DNA from: Nitrosomonas sp. Nm132
GTDB taxonomy: Bacteria > Pseudomonadota > Gammaproteobacteria > Burkholderiales > Nitrosomonadaceae
DNA length: 64,000 bases
Direction: 5' to 3'
Assembly (NCBI RefSeq): GCF_900100485.1
Contig: NZ_FNDH01000010.1
Span: 17,680-81,679, forward strand
The notes under the pieces were generated by a model. It searched no databases. It was not told where the DNA came from and saw only the letters and a program-made list of their open reading frames with translations. Position 1 is the stretch's first letter, and each line of letters opens with the position of its first letter. Shown here in pieces: positions 37,301 to 45,158 of the stretch. The position numbers were made by a program, and so were the translations under genes.

Positions 37301-39661
37301 TGCTGCTGCCCGCGCCGTCCGCTCTGAAGCAGCCACCTCACCTAAATCGATCTGCGTCATCGCAAACTGAGGCAGCGGTTGAATCACCTGCTCAACCGAT
37401 CCATCCGTGCCGATACAGAAAATCGTGCGTAATGACTCATGTCGCTCGATCAAACCATGAAAGCTCGCATGCAATGCCTGGACATCGAGCAATCCTGCCA
37501 GCCGTAATGCATATTGAATATGATAGGCAGTATTGGCGGGATCGAGCTGCCAAAGAAACCACAGCCGCTGCTGTCCGTAAGACAACGGGATTGAATTGAC
37601 TCCGTGTTGAACAGGCACTATGCGAGAATCAGCTGCCAGCGGGGAACAGCCAGCTGATAAAAGATGCTTAATTTCCGCTGCGCACGCATGCAGCCGGGGA
37701 TGCTGAAACAGGCTGCGCGGAGAGAAATTGATCTGCCAATGATCTGAGATACGTGCCGCAACCTGAGCCGTAGCGAGTGAGTTGCCACCCATGGCAAAAA
37801 AATGATCTTCACGCCCCAGCTCGGTGTGATTTAACACAGATTGCCAGATGGCTGCCAACACCATCTCCGTTTCATCAGTCAATGCTTGCGGTGGTTGAGT
37901 GCTACCACCGATTACGAAACCGCCAAATTCGTAGATGGCATAGGCATCCAGCGTACGTTCACGCCATCCCTGACGGCAGGCCGCGCGTTGCAGTTTTCCA
38001 CTCGAGGTTTTAGGCAAGGCCCCCGGATTCAGGAGCACCACTACAGACAACGGTTCTTGGCAACTGATACTGACCGTCTCATTTAATACGTTCACAAGGG
38101 TTTCGGCAGAAACGAGTTTCTGCATATTGCGCGATACCTCAACGGCAATACCGATTCCTTCACCATCTCTGGTTTCCACTGAAAATGCGGCAATCCGGCC
38201 TTTACGCACCGCTTCCACTTCTTCTTCGATCACCAGTTCAATATCCTGTGGATAAATATTCTGCCCACGGATAATGATGAGATCTTTACGCCGCCCCACA
38301 ATATACAATTGCCCGGCGTGAATAAAACCCAGATCTCCGGTACGTAACCAGCGCTTGCCTTCATAGGTCACGAAGGTTTCTGCCGTCTCCTGCGGGCGTT
38401 GCCAGTAACCACACGCGAGACTGGCTCCATCTGTCCAGATTTCACCGACATTGCCATCCGCCAAGGGAATCAACTTCTCTGGATCAACGATGGCTATCGA
38501 ATGATGAGATGCGGGAAAACCGCATGCCACTAGGGATGTCCCAGACGCTGCTACCTCGGCTTTGCCTTGCGCCAGCTTCTCGGTAGAAAAGTCATGGGCT
38601 TTCATCCCCTCTCCACGCACGCCGCCAGTCACAAATAACGTCGCCTCAGCCAAACCATAACACGGGTAAATCGTCCCAGCAGAGAAACCGACTGAGCTAA
38701 AACGTTCGATGAAAGCCCACATTGTGTCTCTGCGCACCGGCTCGGCGCCCGAGAACGCAACGCGCCAGCTCGATAAATCGAGCTCCTGTAATTGTGCGTT
38801 TCTTACGCGCTCGACGCATAGCTGGAAAGCGAAATTGGGAGCGCCACTGACTGTAGCGCGGTAGCGCGAAATGACTTCCAGCCAGCGAACCGGCCTTTCG
38901 ACAAAAAAACCAGGCGTCATCAGGACCACGGGAACACCGCGATGAAGAGGCTGCAACAGACCGCCAATCAGGCCCATATCATGGTAAAGCGGCAACCAAC
39001 TCACGAAGATATCATCTGAATCAATCGACATGCCTTCTTCAAATACCCGCGCATTGATCATCAAATTGTGGTGACTGACCATGACTCCTTTGGGCGTGGA
39101 AGTTGATCCCGAGGTATATTGCAGGAAAGCGATCTCATCTTTCTCCGGCAGGCGCGCATGCCATGCGGGCACCTTATTTTGCTCACTACTTTGAGTTAGG
39201 GTATCGACAGTCAGGATATCAGCGCCAGCTAACTGAGCGATCGCTGCATCATTGATCAGCGGCAAAAACTGGCTGGCCGTGACAATGCACCTCGCCTTGG
39301 CATCCGCAGCAATCGCGAGCAATCTTGCCAGATGCTGTTCCCGGATGGACTCTGGTGGAAAAGCAGGGACAGCGATCATGCCTGCATAAAGGCAGGCAAG
39401 AAAACCGATCACGTAATGCTCATCGTTATCCATCAGCAATAACGCCCGTTCACCCCGCATGAAACGATCTTGCAAAACAGCGGCAACGACCCTGACGTGC
39501 AGATCGAGCGAAGCATAATCTAATTGCTTGTCAACAAGCTCGTCACCGGCTGCACTCACGACAATCAGCGCAGGGTCCGCTGGTCGTTCCCGTGCCAACC
39601 TTTGCAGATGGCTAACGATGTTGTCAGGATAACTGCGAGAGGGAATCAGTCTTGTATTCAT
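34358..39661 (-). CDS. Fatty acyl-AMP ligase-ACP-C-A-PCP hybrid (loading plus first amino acid)
   Basis: A 1767-residue starter protein. Residues 1-575 are a FAAL-type adenylating domain (QYTSGSTSTPKGV near 185) that activates a free fatty acid. An ACP follows (GGNSLATA near 625). Then come C (HHIISDG near 826), A (YTSGSTGRPKG near 1304) and PCP (GGHSLLLI near 1693). The A-pocket reads DAEAIGAITK; the acidic third residue and likeness to Arg/Lys codes (DAEDIGTVVK, DAESIGSVCK) suggest a basic amino acid, without certainty. The domain order and the following PKS match the start of lipopeptide siderophore lines such as variochelin. An AGGTG ribosome site precedes the ATG. Confidence 0.93.
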   Translation of the reverse strand: MNTRLIPSRSYPDNIVSHLQRLARERPADPALIVVSAAGDELVDKQLDYASLDLHVRVVAAVLQDRFMRGERALLLMDNDEHYVIGFLACLYAGMIAVPAFPPESIREQHLARLLAIAADAKARCIVTASQFLPLINDAAIAQLAGADILTVDTLTQSSEQNKVPAWHARLPEKDEIAFLQYTSGSTSTPKGVMVSHHNLMINARVFEEGMSIDSDDIFVSWLPLYHDMGLIGGLLQPLHRGVPVVLMTPGFFVERPVRWLEVISRYRATVSGAPNFAFQLCVERVRNAQLQELDLSSWRVAFSGAEPVRRDTMWAFIERFSSVGFSAGTIYPCYGLAEATLFVTGGVRGEGMKAHDFSTEKLAQGKAEVAASGTSLVACGFPASHHSIAIVDPEKLIPLADGNVGEIWTDGASLACGYWQRPQETAETFVTYEGKRWLRTGDLGFIHAGQLYIVGRRKDLIIIRGQNIYPQDIELVIEEEVEAVRKGRIAAFSVETRDGEGIGIAVEVSRNMQKLVSAETLVNVLNETVSISCQEPLSVVVLLNPGALPKTSSGKLQRAACRQGWRERTLDAYAIYEFGGFVIGGSTQPPQALTDETEMVLAAIWQSVLNHTELGREDHFFAMGGNSLATAQVAARISDHWQINFSPRSLFQHPRLHACAAEIKHLLSAGCSPLAADSRIVPVQHGVNSIPLSYGQQRLWFLWQLDPANTAYHIQYALRLAGLLDVQALHASFHGLIERHESLRTIFCIGTDGSVEQVIQPLPQFAMTQIDLGEVAASERTARAAAEAQRMVSIPFDLTQGPLLRVALVRMTENESILIIVMHHIISDGASMQIMIDELAARYQAHLRGETASLNNLPIQYADYTLWQQKWLQAGEKERQLAYWQDYLGSEHPILTLPTDRPRQPLTSYQAARHRFDLPTAVLSKLRKLIQDRGATLFMALSTAFQALLFRHTGQYDIRVGVPIANRNRVETAGLIGFFVNTQVLRGQLHGRMTLAELLEQVREAAIEAQAHQDLPFEQLVEALHPQRDVRHSPLFQVTINHLVRDDQALQKISGLAITDYPLPEQSAQFELILETVESPDGRIRASFIYAADLFDSSLMARLGRHYVSILRALAENPEGAIGDINLLNQEEVLQLRNWGVAVPPASAAQFVHQLIEQQVERCPQLAAVISGHIELSYAELNRRANRLAHRLISLGVKPEIKVGIVVERSIEMIMGLLAILKAGGAYVPLDPGYPGERLSYMLEDSGIQLLLTQTHIRSRIPQREGLTILEFEALDLSTGIETNPVVRLHGDHLAYVIYTSGSTGRPKGVSVAHGPLAMHLTAIKKVYDVRPGDRELMFFSMNFDAAVEQWTTPLIEGAAIVLSSANDLAGKGFVDLIEKHQVTTLHLPPAYLRMLLPLLDNKALSVRLCIAGGEAWYATDVAATQATFQNVRLVNAYGPTETVITPTAWISHASEEHALTSVDGDYAPIGQPVGARSLYVLDTELNLVPPGTTGELYVGGEGLARGYLDRPALTSERFIPDPFAQRGGRLYRTGDLVRWRSDGQLEYLGRVDHQIKIRGFRVELGEIESQLLAQAGVREAVVVAQEGRNGLRLIAYVAAHAGMLLNASLLKTALGAVLPDYMIPSLFIFLDTLPLNPNGKIDRQALPSPEQFDQPDYEPPVNAIEVMVSEIWAETLGVPRVGLYNNFFDLGGHSLLLIKIQHRLQERLNTPISIVDLFKYPTVASLVKFLSQGSADHVSLQRHQQRAQRQRGAFIQRTQKAERIH

Positions 39662-39746
39662 GATTTACACCTAAAAATAAATTCGTGCTTTACCGGAAAA
39701 AATTTTGCGACCCAAACCTGTATTTGGCACTTCATTGTTTTTGCGA

Positions 39747-40448
39747 CTAATCAGCATAGGAAAGACTGGCGCTGCATTCGTGCACTCGCGATTTACCCTG
39801 ATGGGTCAACGCCAATGCCGCCGCGTAGTGCAGAGGTACGCCAATCGACCAGGCGTCGACTCCGGCCCATTCGCCTTGATCATGGATAATGCAGTAGCTG
39901 CCGTCATGATTTGGCCGTACGGTAATGGCTTGCAGGTATTCAGCAATCCCCCATCCCAGTGCTTTCAGTACCGATTCCTTCACTACCCAGAGCTCGATAA
40001 AATTCTGGCTTGACCAGATTCCCTCTGCATGTTCTACCGAAGAAAGCACATGCGCATCCAAATAGGCGACATCCCGTTGACGCTGCTCAATATCGATCCC
40101 AATCTCCCCCTGGGTGGAAAGTGCAATCAACGCAAAACTCCCTGCATGGGAAACATTGAACTCGATGCCTGGATGCGCTTGTAAATGAGGTTTACCAAAG
40201 GCGCCTGTTACAAAGTGCAGCTCATTTGGCGGCAACACCACCCGTTCCGCCAGCAAACGGCGCAGCGCCGCCCGCGTCGCTATAGCACGCACCCGATCCT
40301 GCTGGCGATGAAAGCGTTGCGCACGAGCCTGCTCGTCAGCGCTCAGCATCGCCCAGTCATCAGCAAGCCAGGTCGAATCGAAATCGAACTCGAGCAACCA
40401 GACTTCGATGCCAGCAGGAATAGTCTCAGGCAGTGGCAAACGCTTCAT
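39747..40448 (-). CDS. 4'-phosphopantetheinyl transferase, Sfp type
   Basis: A 233-residue enzyme that adds the phosphopantetheine arm to the serine of each ACP and PCP in this pathway. Motifs are GKPHL and FNVSHAG in the middle, GIDIEQ (magnesium-binding Asp and Glu), and WVVKESVLKALG. It overlaps the preceding thioesterase by 23 bp and precedes the FAAL-NRPS by 85 bp, so it is within the operon. Size and motif spacing are those of the broad-specificity Sfp group and not the short AcpS group. Confidence 0.92.
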   Translation of the reverse strand: MKRLPLPETIPAGIEVWLLEFDFDSTWLADDWAMLSADEQARAQRFHRQQDRVRAIATRAALRRLLAERVVLPPNELHFVTGAFGKPHLQAHPGIEFNVSHAGSFALIALSTQGEIGIDIEQRQRDVAYLDAHVLSSVEHAEGIWSSQNFIELWVVKESVLKALGWGIAEYLQAITVRPNHDGSYCIIHDQGEWAGVDAWSIGVPLHYAAALALTHQGKSRVHECSASLSYAD

Positions 40449-41163
40449 GTGGCACTTCGATTAAACTTTCCGCCAAGCGTTTTATTAACGCGAGGAGAAA
40501 TGCTTCTTCAGACTGCCGAAGAAAAAAATGACCCCCATCGAACCAGTCCAGGGTAAACGCCTGGGTACTTGCCAGCCGCCAATCATTCAGCTTCTCCGCT
40601 TCGATCTGATCCGCATGCCCGCCAAAAACATGGATGGGAATGGGCAGAGGCGATAACGGCACATGCCGGAAGCTCCCGCAAACACGGTAATCCATCCTCA
40701 ATAAATCCAGCGTCATCGCCAGCAGTTCCGGGTTATCGAACACTTCTTCCGGAGTACCACCCTGTTTGCGTAAATCTGCGATCAATGCAGCCTGCCCCTG
40801 TATCCTGACGTAACGCTCGCTATCCTGGCGATTCGGTGCTGCACAACCCGACACGAATAATGCAGCGGGTAGCGGCAATGTTCGAGCAGCCAGACCATGG
40901 GTGATCCCATAAGCAAGCAAAGCTCCCATGCTGTGGCCAAAAAAGGCGTAGTGTTCAGGCATTGTGGCTGCAAGCTCATCGCACAGCCTTTCGGTCAGCA
41001 CTGCATAGTTTTCTTCCGGCAGCTCATCCATTCGACTGCCACGGCCCGGCAATTCAACGGGTTGCACCGTTATCCAGGAAGGCAGTAACCGTCGCCAGCG
41101 TAGATACATCGTTGCACTTGCGCCTGCACACGGCAAACAGAAAAGCGTTAATGGTTTCAACAT
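40426..41163 (-). CDS. Type II thioesterase (editing) of the siderophore pathway
   Basis: A 245-residue alpha/beta hydrolase. The nucleophile elbow is GHSMGA (Ser near 98), the Asp is in GGHADQIEAE, and the His is in DGGHFFL. N-terminal FCLPCAGASATMYLRW is typical of stand-alone GrsT/PvdG-type thioesterases, which clear misprimed carriers. It lies between mbtH and the phosphopantetheinyl transferase with short or overlapping junctions. Confidence 0.9.
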   Translation of the reverse strand: MLKPLTLFCLPCAGASATMYLRWRRLLPSWITVQPVELPGRGSRMDELPEENYAVLTERLCDELAATMPEHYAFFGHSMGALLAYGITHGLAARTLPLPAALFVSGCAAPNRQDSERYVRIQGQAALIADLRKQGGTPEEVFDNPELLAMTLDLLRMDYRVCGSFRHVPLSPLPIPIHVFGGHADQIEAEKLNDWRLASTQAFTLDWFDGGHFFLRQSEEAFLLALIKRLAESLIEVPHEAFATA

Positions 41164-41175
41164 TAATACGCTGCA

Positions 41176-41391
41176 CTAGATGCGGTTATCCATGAAACGC
41201 CGCAGGCTGAGCGGCCGCATATCTGTCCAGACTTTCTCAATATGATCCAGACAGGTCTTTTTGTCGCCCAGCACGCCGGTATCTTGCCAGCCACCCGGAA
41301 TCGCTTTCCATTCCGGCCAAACAGAGTATTGTTCTTCATGATTGACCAAAACACGAAACACACCCTCTTCGCGATCAAAACAGCTTGTCAT
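41176..41391 (-). CDS. MbtH-like protein
   Basis: A 71-residue chaperone for A domains. The family signature is present: [19 protein letters not shown], then [15 protein letters not shown]. It is the first gene of the long biosynthetic operon, 12 bp before the thioesterase, and has a GAGG ribosome site. Several NRPS A domains depend on such a partner for folding or activity. A weaker iron-starvation promoter lies 73 bp upstream. Confidence 0.95.
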   Translation of the reverse strand: MTSCFDREEGVFRVLVNHEEQYSVWPEWKAIPGGWQDTGVLGDKKTCLDHIEKVWTDMRPLSLRRFMDNRI

Positions 41392-41463
41392 AGCACATAC
41401 CTCAGATTTACGAATAAATAGTTTTTTAATACTTATTAAAAAGAATGCTTCTTATTCAAACTA

Positions 41464-41488
41464 GACGAATCGGCCTATGAAGAATACA
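41464..41488 (-). promoter_or_regulatory. Candidate iron-starvation sigma promoter for the mbtH-NRPS operon
   Basis: On the minus strand TGTAT (complement of 41484-41488), a 16-base spacer and CGTC (complement of 41464-41467). The -10 context ATTCGTCT is the same as at the two sites near 7.7 kb; the -35 agrees at three of five positions. A Fur-like AT-rich sequence (GAATGCTTCTTATTC) lies between it and the gene. Confidence 0.45.
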
Positions 41489-41608
41489 AAAAATAACCAG
41501 AAGCTTTTTGCAAACACCATAAATTCCTAATGAATTGAAAGAATTAAAGTATTAGCGAGCGAAATTGATCCAATTCGGAACGATCATCAAAAGCGAAATA
41601 AAAAACAA

Positions 41609-42139
41609 TTATTGCGGCACTGCAGAACAGGATTGGAGCGCATTTCTACAATGATTCGTTGTTTCGCGAATAAGGATATTTGCTAAGGAAGTGGAAATAT
41701 TTAATTCATCGGCTATCATCCGATGGGTATACCCATCTATCCGGTAAAGCTCAAAAACCCGTTTGGTGCGTTCAGGGAGTTTAGCCAGCACCTGGATAAC
41801 CAGCGCAATATGCTGGCGATTGATCGCATGCGTTTCAGGCAGGTCTGCCAGGGCCGGAACATGCAGTCCTTCTTCGTCTATTCCAAACAGTTCTGTCTCG
41901 AACACCATTCGCCGATAATGATCAATAGCCAAATTACGGACGATCTGGAACATATAAGCCAACGGCTGCCTGATATCCTGAGCCGCTGTCATTTCAATTA
42001 TCTTGATATAAGCATCCTGCACTATATCGTCTGAACGCTCCCAATCACCCAGGATTTTGTAGGCAGCCCGGCGTAACTGCACACGGTTCGAAATAAATAA
42101 TGTGTTTATTTCCTGAGTCCATTTTTCTACAGGTATCAT
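41609..42139 (-). CDS. ECF sigma factor, FecI/PvdS-like iron-starvation type
   Basis: A 176-residue sigma-70 family factor of the short ECF class. Region 2 is seen at about residues 20-85 (RRAAYKILGDWERSDDIVQDAYIK in part, and YMFQIVRNLAIDHYRR in part) and region 4 at about 115-170 (LPERTKRVFELYRIDGYTH, then IADELNIS). It lies upstream of mbtH on the same strand, with a 217-bp gap holding the operon promoter. It probably reads the TAAAT-N16-CGT boxes of this locus. A Fur-box-like site overlaps its likely promoter. No FecR-type anti-sigma gene is seen beside it. Confidence 0.9.
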   Translation of the reverse strand: MIPVEKWTQEINTLFISNRVQLRRAAYKILGDWERSDDIVQDAYIKIIEMTAAQDIRQPLAYMFQIVRNLAIDHYRRMVFETELFGIDEEGLHVPALADLPETHAINRQHIALVIQVLAKLPERTKRVFELYRIDGYTHRMIADELNISTSLANILIRETTNHCRNALQSCSAVPQ

Positions 42140-42187
42140 CGTAAACCTCTTTATTTTTATTCTGTTAATAATAGTAATAATGCTAGT

Positions 42188-42206
42188 AATAATGATTCTT
42201 ATTAAT
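42188..42206 (-). promoter_or_regulatory. Fur-box-like site before the sigma gene
   Basis: The 19 bases AATAATGATTCTTATTAAT agree with GATAATGATAATCATTATC at 13 positions by eye. The centre is about 58 bp before the sigma ATG, where a promoter would lie. This fits iron repression of the sigma factor. Confidence 0.55.
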
Positions 42207-42304
42207 AAAAATAAAATCTAAAATCTAGAAAATAGGCCCATCCCTTTAATAAGTTGTTATCTTGACCAATCGATCGATTGTCGCCCTAAAAATAACAGGC
42301 TTAC

Positions 42305-42622
42305 TCAATGGGTAAATCCACTACGTGATGTATTCACGATTTGACAGCGAACGCCAGCGCTTAGCGATTCAGCGCCGCTACAGTGACTGGATTTCTTACG
42401 GGCATAACCAGGTTTTAGCGCAACAGTTTCATCGAAGCTCAAAACAACGGAGTACTCGGCGACTAAATGTCCGGAGATCGAGTCATTCGTTACAGTTGAT
42501 TTTGCTAAATTGGACTGGCTTGCGCGAACAGTAAGCGGTATCGATAAACAAACTGCCCACCCTCGATTTGAAACCCGTAAGAGGTGTCTTCTATTGTCAG
42601 CCAAGCTCTTTTTTTCGTACAT
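42305..42622 (-). pseudogene. Truncated N-terminus of a FecA-type TonB-dependent receptor (tentative)
   Basis: A 105-residue frame with an AGGAAA ribosome site. The start has a basic stretch then AVCLSIPLTVRAS, which could be an export signal. The following part, SISGHLVAEYSVVLSFDETVAL and then GAESLSAGVRCQIV, resembles the STN signalling domain found before the plug of FecA-type receptors. The frame then stops and no plug or beta-barrel follows; only about 165 bp separate it from the sigma gene. If correct, the receptor has been lost by deletion and its stub and iron-regulated promoter remain. The likeness is weak and was judged by eye. Confidence 0.35.
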
Positions 42623-42809
42623 AAAGCCATTTCCTAGTCATTAATTAATGGCTGGCTGACATGCGATATGCGCTTTGTTGGCTGGCTGTGCAAAACTTCG
42701 TTTTGAGGGGTGATTGTGATGATAGTGTTATTGCATATAGGAATGCTCGCACCACTCAAACTCTTTAAATCACACCCCAAGCCTGAATTTCTCCTAAAGA
42801 GATCTAAAT

Positions 42810-42828
42810 GATAATGATTATTATTTGC
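42810..42828. promoter_or_regulatory. Strong Fur box
   Basis: The 19 bases GATAATGATTATTATTTGC agree with the Fur consensus at 15 positions. It lies about 190 bp upstream of the truncated receptor-like frame and behind the convergent end of the yedK gene, so the receptor stub is the only natural target. Confidence 0.65.
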
Positions 42829-42896
42829 CTTGTAAAATACTTATTGCTTATTTTCAGCAATGGCGCGCTCATCAGACACGCTGCAATTTAAAAAAC

Positions 42897-43568
42897 TCAT
42901 TCATTTACTGGCTGGATCAGCTGCTCCCCCTGATTACTGATCCGTCCTACCGCAGGCGATACTGCCCAAAACTGCATCTTCTCGGAAGAACACGGTTTCA
43001 GAATAGACGATAAGGCGTCATCAGGTAGCTGGGAAGGGGTCAACCAGTTATCCCAGGATTCAGGAGGGACGATCACTGGCATGCGATCATGAATGGAACG
43101 CATTAATGCATTACTGCTCGTAGTGATGATTGCACAGCTATCGATGACAACTTCATCTACCGTTGCTGTCTCCCATATGCCAGCGAATGATAATGGACTG
43201 CCATCTTTGGCCGAAATAAAGAAGGGCTGTTTACTTTTACCTTCTGCCAGGGGCTTCCATTCATAGAAACCTGAAGCCGGGATAAGGCAGCGTTGCCGAC
43301 GAAACGCGTTTTTGAACAACGGCTTTACCGCAAGCGATTCAGCGCGCGCATTAAATAGCAAAGGCAGCTTTTTTGGGTCCTTGACCCAATGGGGAATCAA
43401 CCCCCAGCGCATCATTGATCCTGCCCGGCCAGTGATGCTGTCACGAATGGCCACAATACCGGTCGTAGGCGCGATGTTATAACGCGGCTCGATCTCCGGC
43501 ATCGCCGCCGCATGATACCAGTCGATCAGGCTGGAACGTGGATAAGCCAGGCAAAAACGTCCGCACAT
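42897..43568 (-). CDS. yedK: SOS-response-associated peptidase, YedK/HMCES family
   Basis: A 223-residue protein that cross-links to abasic sites in single-stranded DNA. The start is set at the ATG at 43566-43568 because Cys 2 (MCGRF) must become the N-terminal nucleophile after Met removal; the longer frame would block this. Also present are the conserved N in RYNIAPT, the NARAES motif, the E in ASGFYEW, and the active His region RSIHDRMPVI. Length is normal. It stands alone between the siderophore locus and MITE copy 3. Confidence 0.93.
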   Translation of the reverse strand: MCGRFCLAYPRSSLIDWYHAAAMPEIEPRYNIAPTTGIVAIRDSITGRAGSMMRWGLIPHWVKDPKKLPLLFNARAESLAVKPLFKNAFRRQRCLIPASGFYEWKPLAEGKSKQPFFISAKDGSPLSFAGIWETATVDEVVIDSCAIITTSSNALMRSIHDRMPVIVPPESWDNWLTPSQLPDDALSSILKPCSSEKMQFWAVSPAVGRISNQGEQLIQPVNE

Positions 43569-43701
43569 ACCGTCATTGTTATTCACTAAATGAATGTTTT
43601 ATAGATGGCTCATAATGGACTAAAAGCGCCTGTCATGACAACCGTTGTTTCAGCAGGATGCGCAAATTTCAACGCGGATTGACACTCTTGGCTGTTGTTA
43701 A

Positions 43702-43756
43702 CCCGAATATTTCATAAATTCGCGTGATGATCACGCGAATTTATGAAATATTCGGG
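43702..43756. mobile_element. 55-bp palindromic MITE derivative, copy 3
   Basis: Two perfect 27-base arms (CCCGAATATTTCATAAATT plus CGCGTGAT and its complement) around one central G. Flanked by TTAA on both sides (43698-43701 and 43757-43760). It is the terminal inverted repeats of the 162-bp element without the interior, and would fold into a very stable hairpin 34 bp before the ATG of the next gene. Confidence 0.85.
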
Positions 43757-43790
43757 TTAAGTTATTCAAGTTTAGCGTAGAATCCGGCCA

Positions 43791-45158
43791 ATGCAGCCTT
43801 TTGCTTTTGTCGATCTTGAAACCACTGGCACCACGGCGTCTGTCGACCGGATCACCGAAGTCGGCATCATCCTGGTTGATGGCTCAAATATTCAGGAATG
43901 GAGCTCTCTGATCAATCCGGAGACACGAATCTCTGCGTTTATCGAGAGGTTAACCGGGATTACGAACCAGATGGTGGCAGAGGCGCCAACCTTTGCCGAG
44001 GTCGCCCAACGGGTATTCCAGATGCTGGAGGGCCGTCTTTTTGTAGCGCATAACGCCCGTTTTGATTACGGGTTTCTGAAGCAATCATTCAAACGCCAAG
44101 GTTATGACTTCCAGGCAACGACAATCTGTACCGTCAAACTTTCCAGGCGGCTATTCCCGGGACATCCAAGGCACAATCTGGATAGTCTGATTGAACGGCA
44201 TGGCTTACAGGTCAATGGCCGTCACCGGGCGCTGGCGGATGCACAGCTCATCCACCAGTTCTGGCAAAAGATACAGCAACAGATTCCTCCCGCCAAAGTT
44301 GCCGCTGCGGTCAAAGCTCTGACCGGACGCCCCAGTATCCCGACGCATTTGAACGAACAGATGCTGGATAGCCTCCCCCAGAGACCGGGGGTCTATCTGT
44401 TCTACGGAGAGAACGAGCTTCCACTTTATATTGGCAAATCCATGAACATTCGCCAACGGGTGCTTTCTCATTTCACCAGCGATGTTTCATCCGCTAAGGA
44501 AATGAGTCTCTCGCAGCAGGTCCGGCGGATTGACTATATCGAGACAGGCGGCGAAATCGGTGCGCTGCTCAAGGAAGCCGAGTTGGTGAAGAAACTTCAG
44601 CCGACGCATAACCGGAAACTTCGCCGCAATAACGAACTTTGCTCGATCTCGCTTAAGGAAACCGGAGCAGGTTTGCATATCAATGTGGCTTATGCCCGTG
44701 ATCTGGATTTCGGCCGGCAATCGAATCTGTATGGCCTATTCAAAAGCCTGCAAGAAGCGAACAAGGTATTGGCTAATCTGGCAGATGGGCATGAGCTTTG
44801 CAAGGCCATCATTGGACTGGAAAAGGTTAAGCCCGGCAAGCCCTGCTTTGCTCGCCAACTCAAAAGATGCCGCGGGGGATGCGTTGGCGAAGAACCGTTA
44901 GTGGCGCACTCGATGCGCCTGATGGCGGCACTGTCTAGCCTGCGCTTCAATAGCTGGCCTTTTACCGGCCCCGCCTACCTCAAGGAAGATGGCGATCTGC
45001 TCGTCATAGATAATTGGGCTTATCTTGGCACGGCCAAAACAGAAGATGAACTCTGGCAACTCCTGGACTCACCCAGACCCCAGTTCGACAAAGACTCCTA
45101 CCGGATATTACAGAAAGCTATCAAATCGCTGCAACCCATTATTGACCCAGCCAAGTAA
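43791..45158 (+). CDS. DnaQ-like 3'-5' exonuclease fused to GIY-YIG (UvrC/Cho-type) nuclease
   Basis: A 455-residue protein. Residues 1-175 form a DEDDh exonuclease (FVDLETTGT, then HNARFDYGFL, then HRALADA). Residues about 195-290 form a UvrC-like GIY-YIG domain (RPGVYLFYGENELPLYIGKS). The remainder is the Cho-like region with FARQLKRCRGGCVGEE. Such fusions are usually annotated as an epsilon-like subunit or excinuclease Cho and probably act in nucleotide-excision repair. It is monocistronic. The MITE derivative just upstream may supply or disturb its promoter. Confidence 0.88.
   Translation: MQPFAFVDLETTGTTASVDRITEVGIILVDGSNIQEWSSLINPETRISAFIERLTGITNQMVAEAPTFAEVAQRVFQMLEGRLFVAHNARFDYGFLKQSFKRQGYDFQATTICTVKLSRRLFPGHPRHNLDSLIERHGLQVNGRHRALADAQLIHQFWQKIQQQIPPAKVAAAVKALTGRPSIPTHLNEQMLDSLPQRPGVYLFYGENELPLYIGKSMNIRQRVLSHFTSDVSSAKEMSLSQQVRRIDYIETGGEIGALLKEAELVKKLQPTHNRKLRRNNELCSISLKETGAGLHINVAYARDLDFGRQSNLYGLFKSLQEANKVLANLADGHELCKAIIGLEKVKPGKPCFARQLKRCRGGCVGEEPLVAHSMRLMAALSSLRFNSWPFTGPAYLKEDGDLLVIDNWAYLGTAKTEDELWQLLDSPRPQFDKDSYRILQKAIKSLQPIIDPAK

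Noticed and set aside
42325..42534. 69-residue plus-strand frame in the receptor-stub region
   Set aside because: No ribosome site or motif; the minus-strand frame has a ribosome site and a plausible signal sequence.
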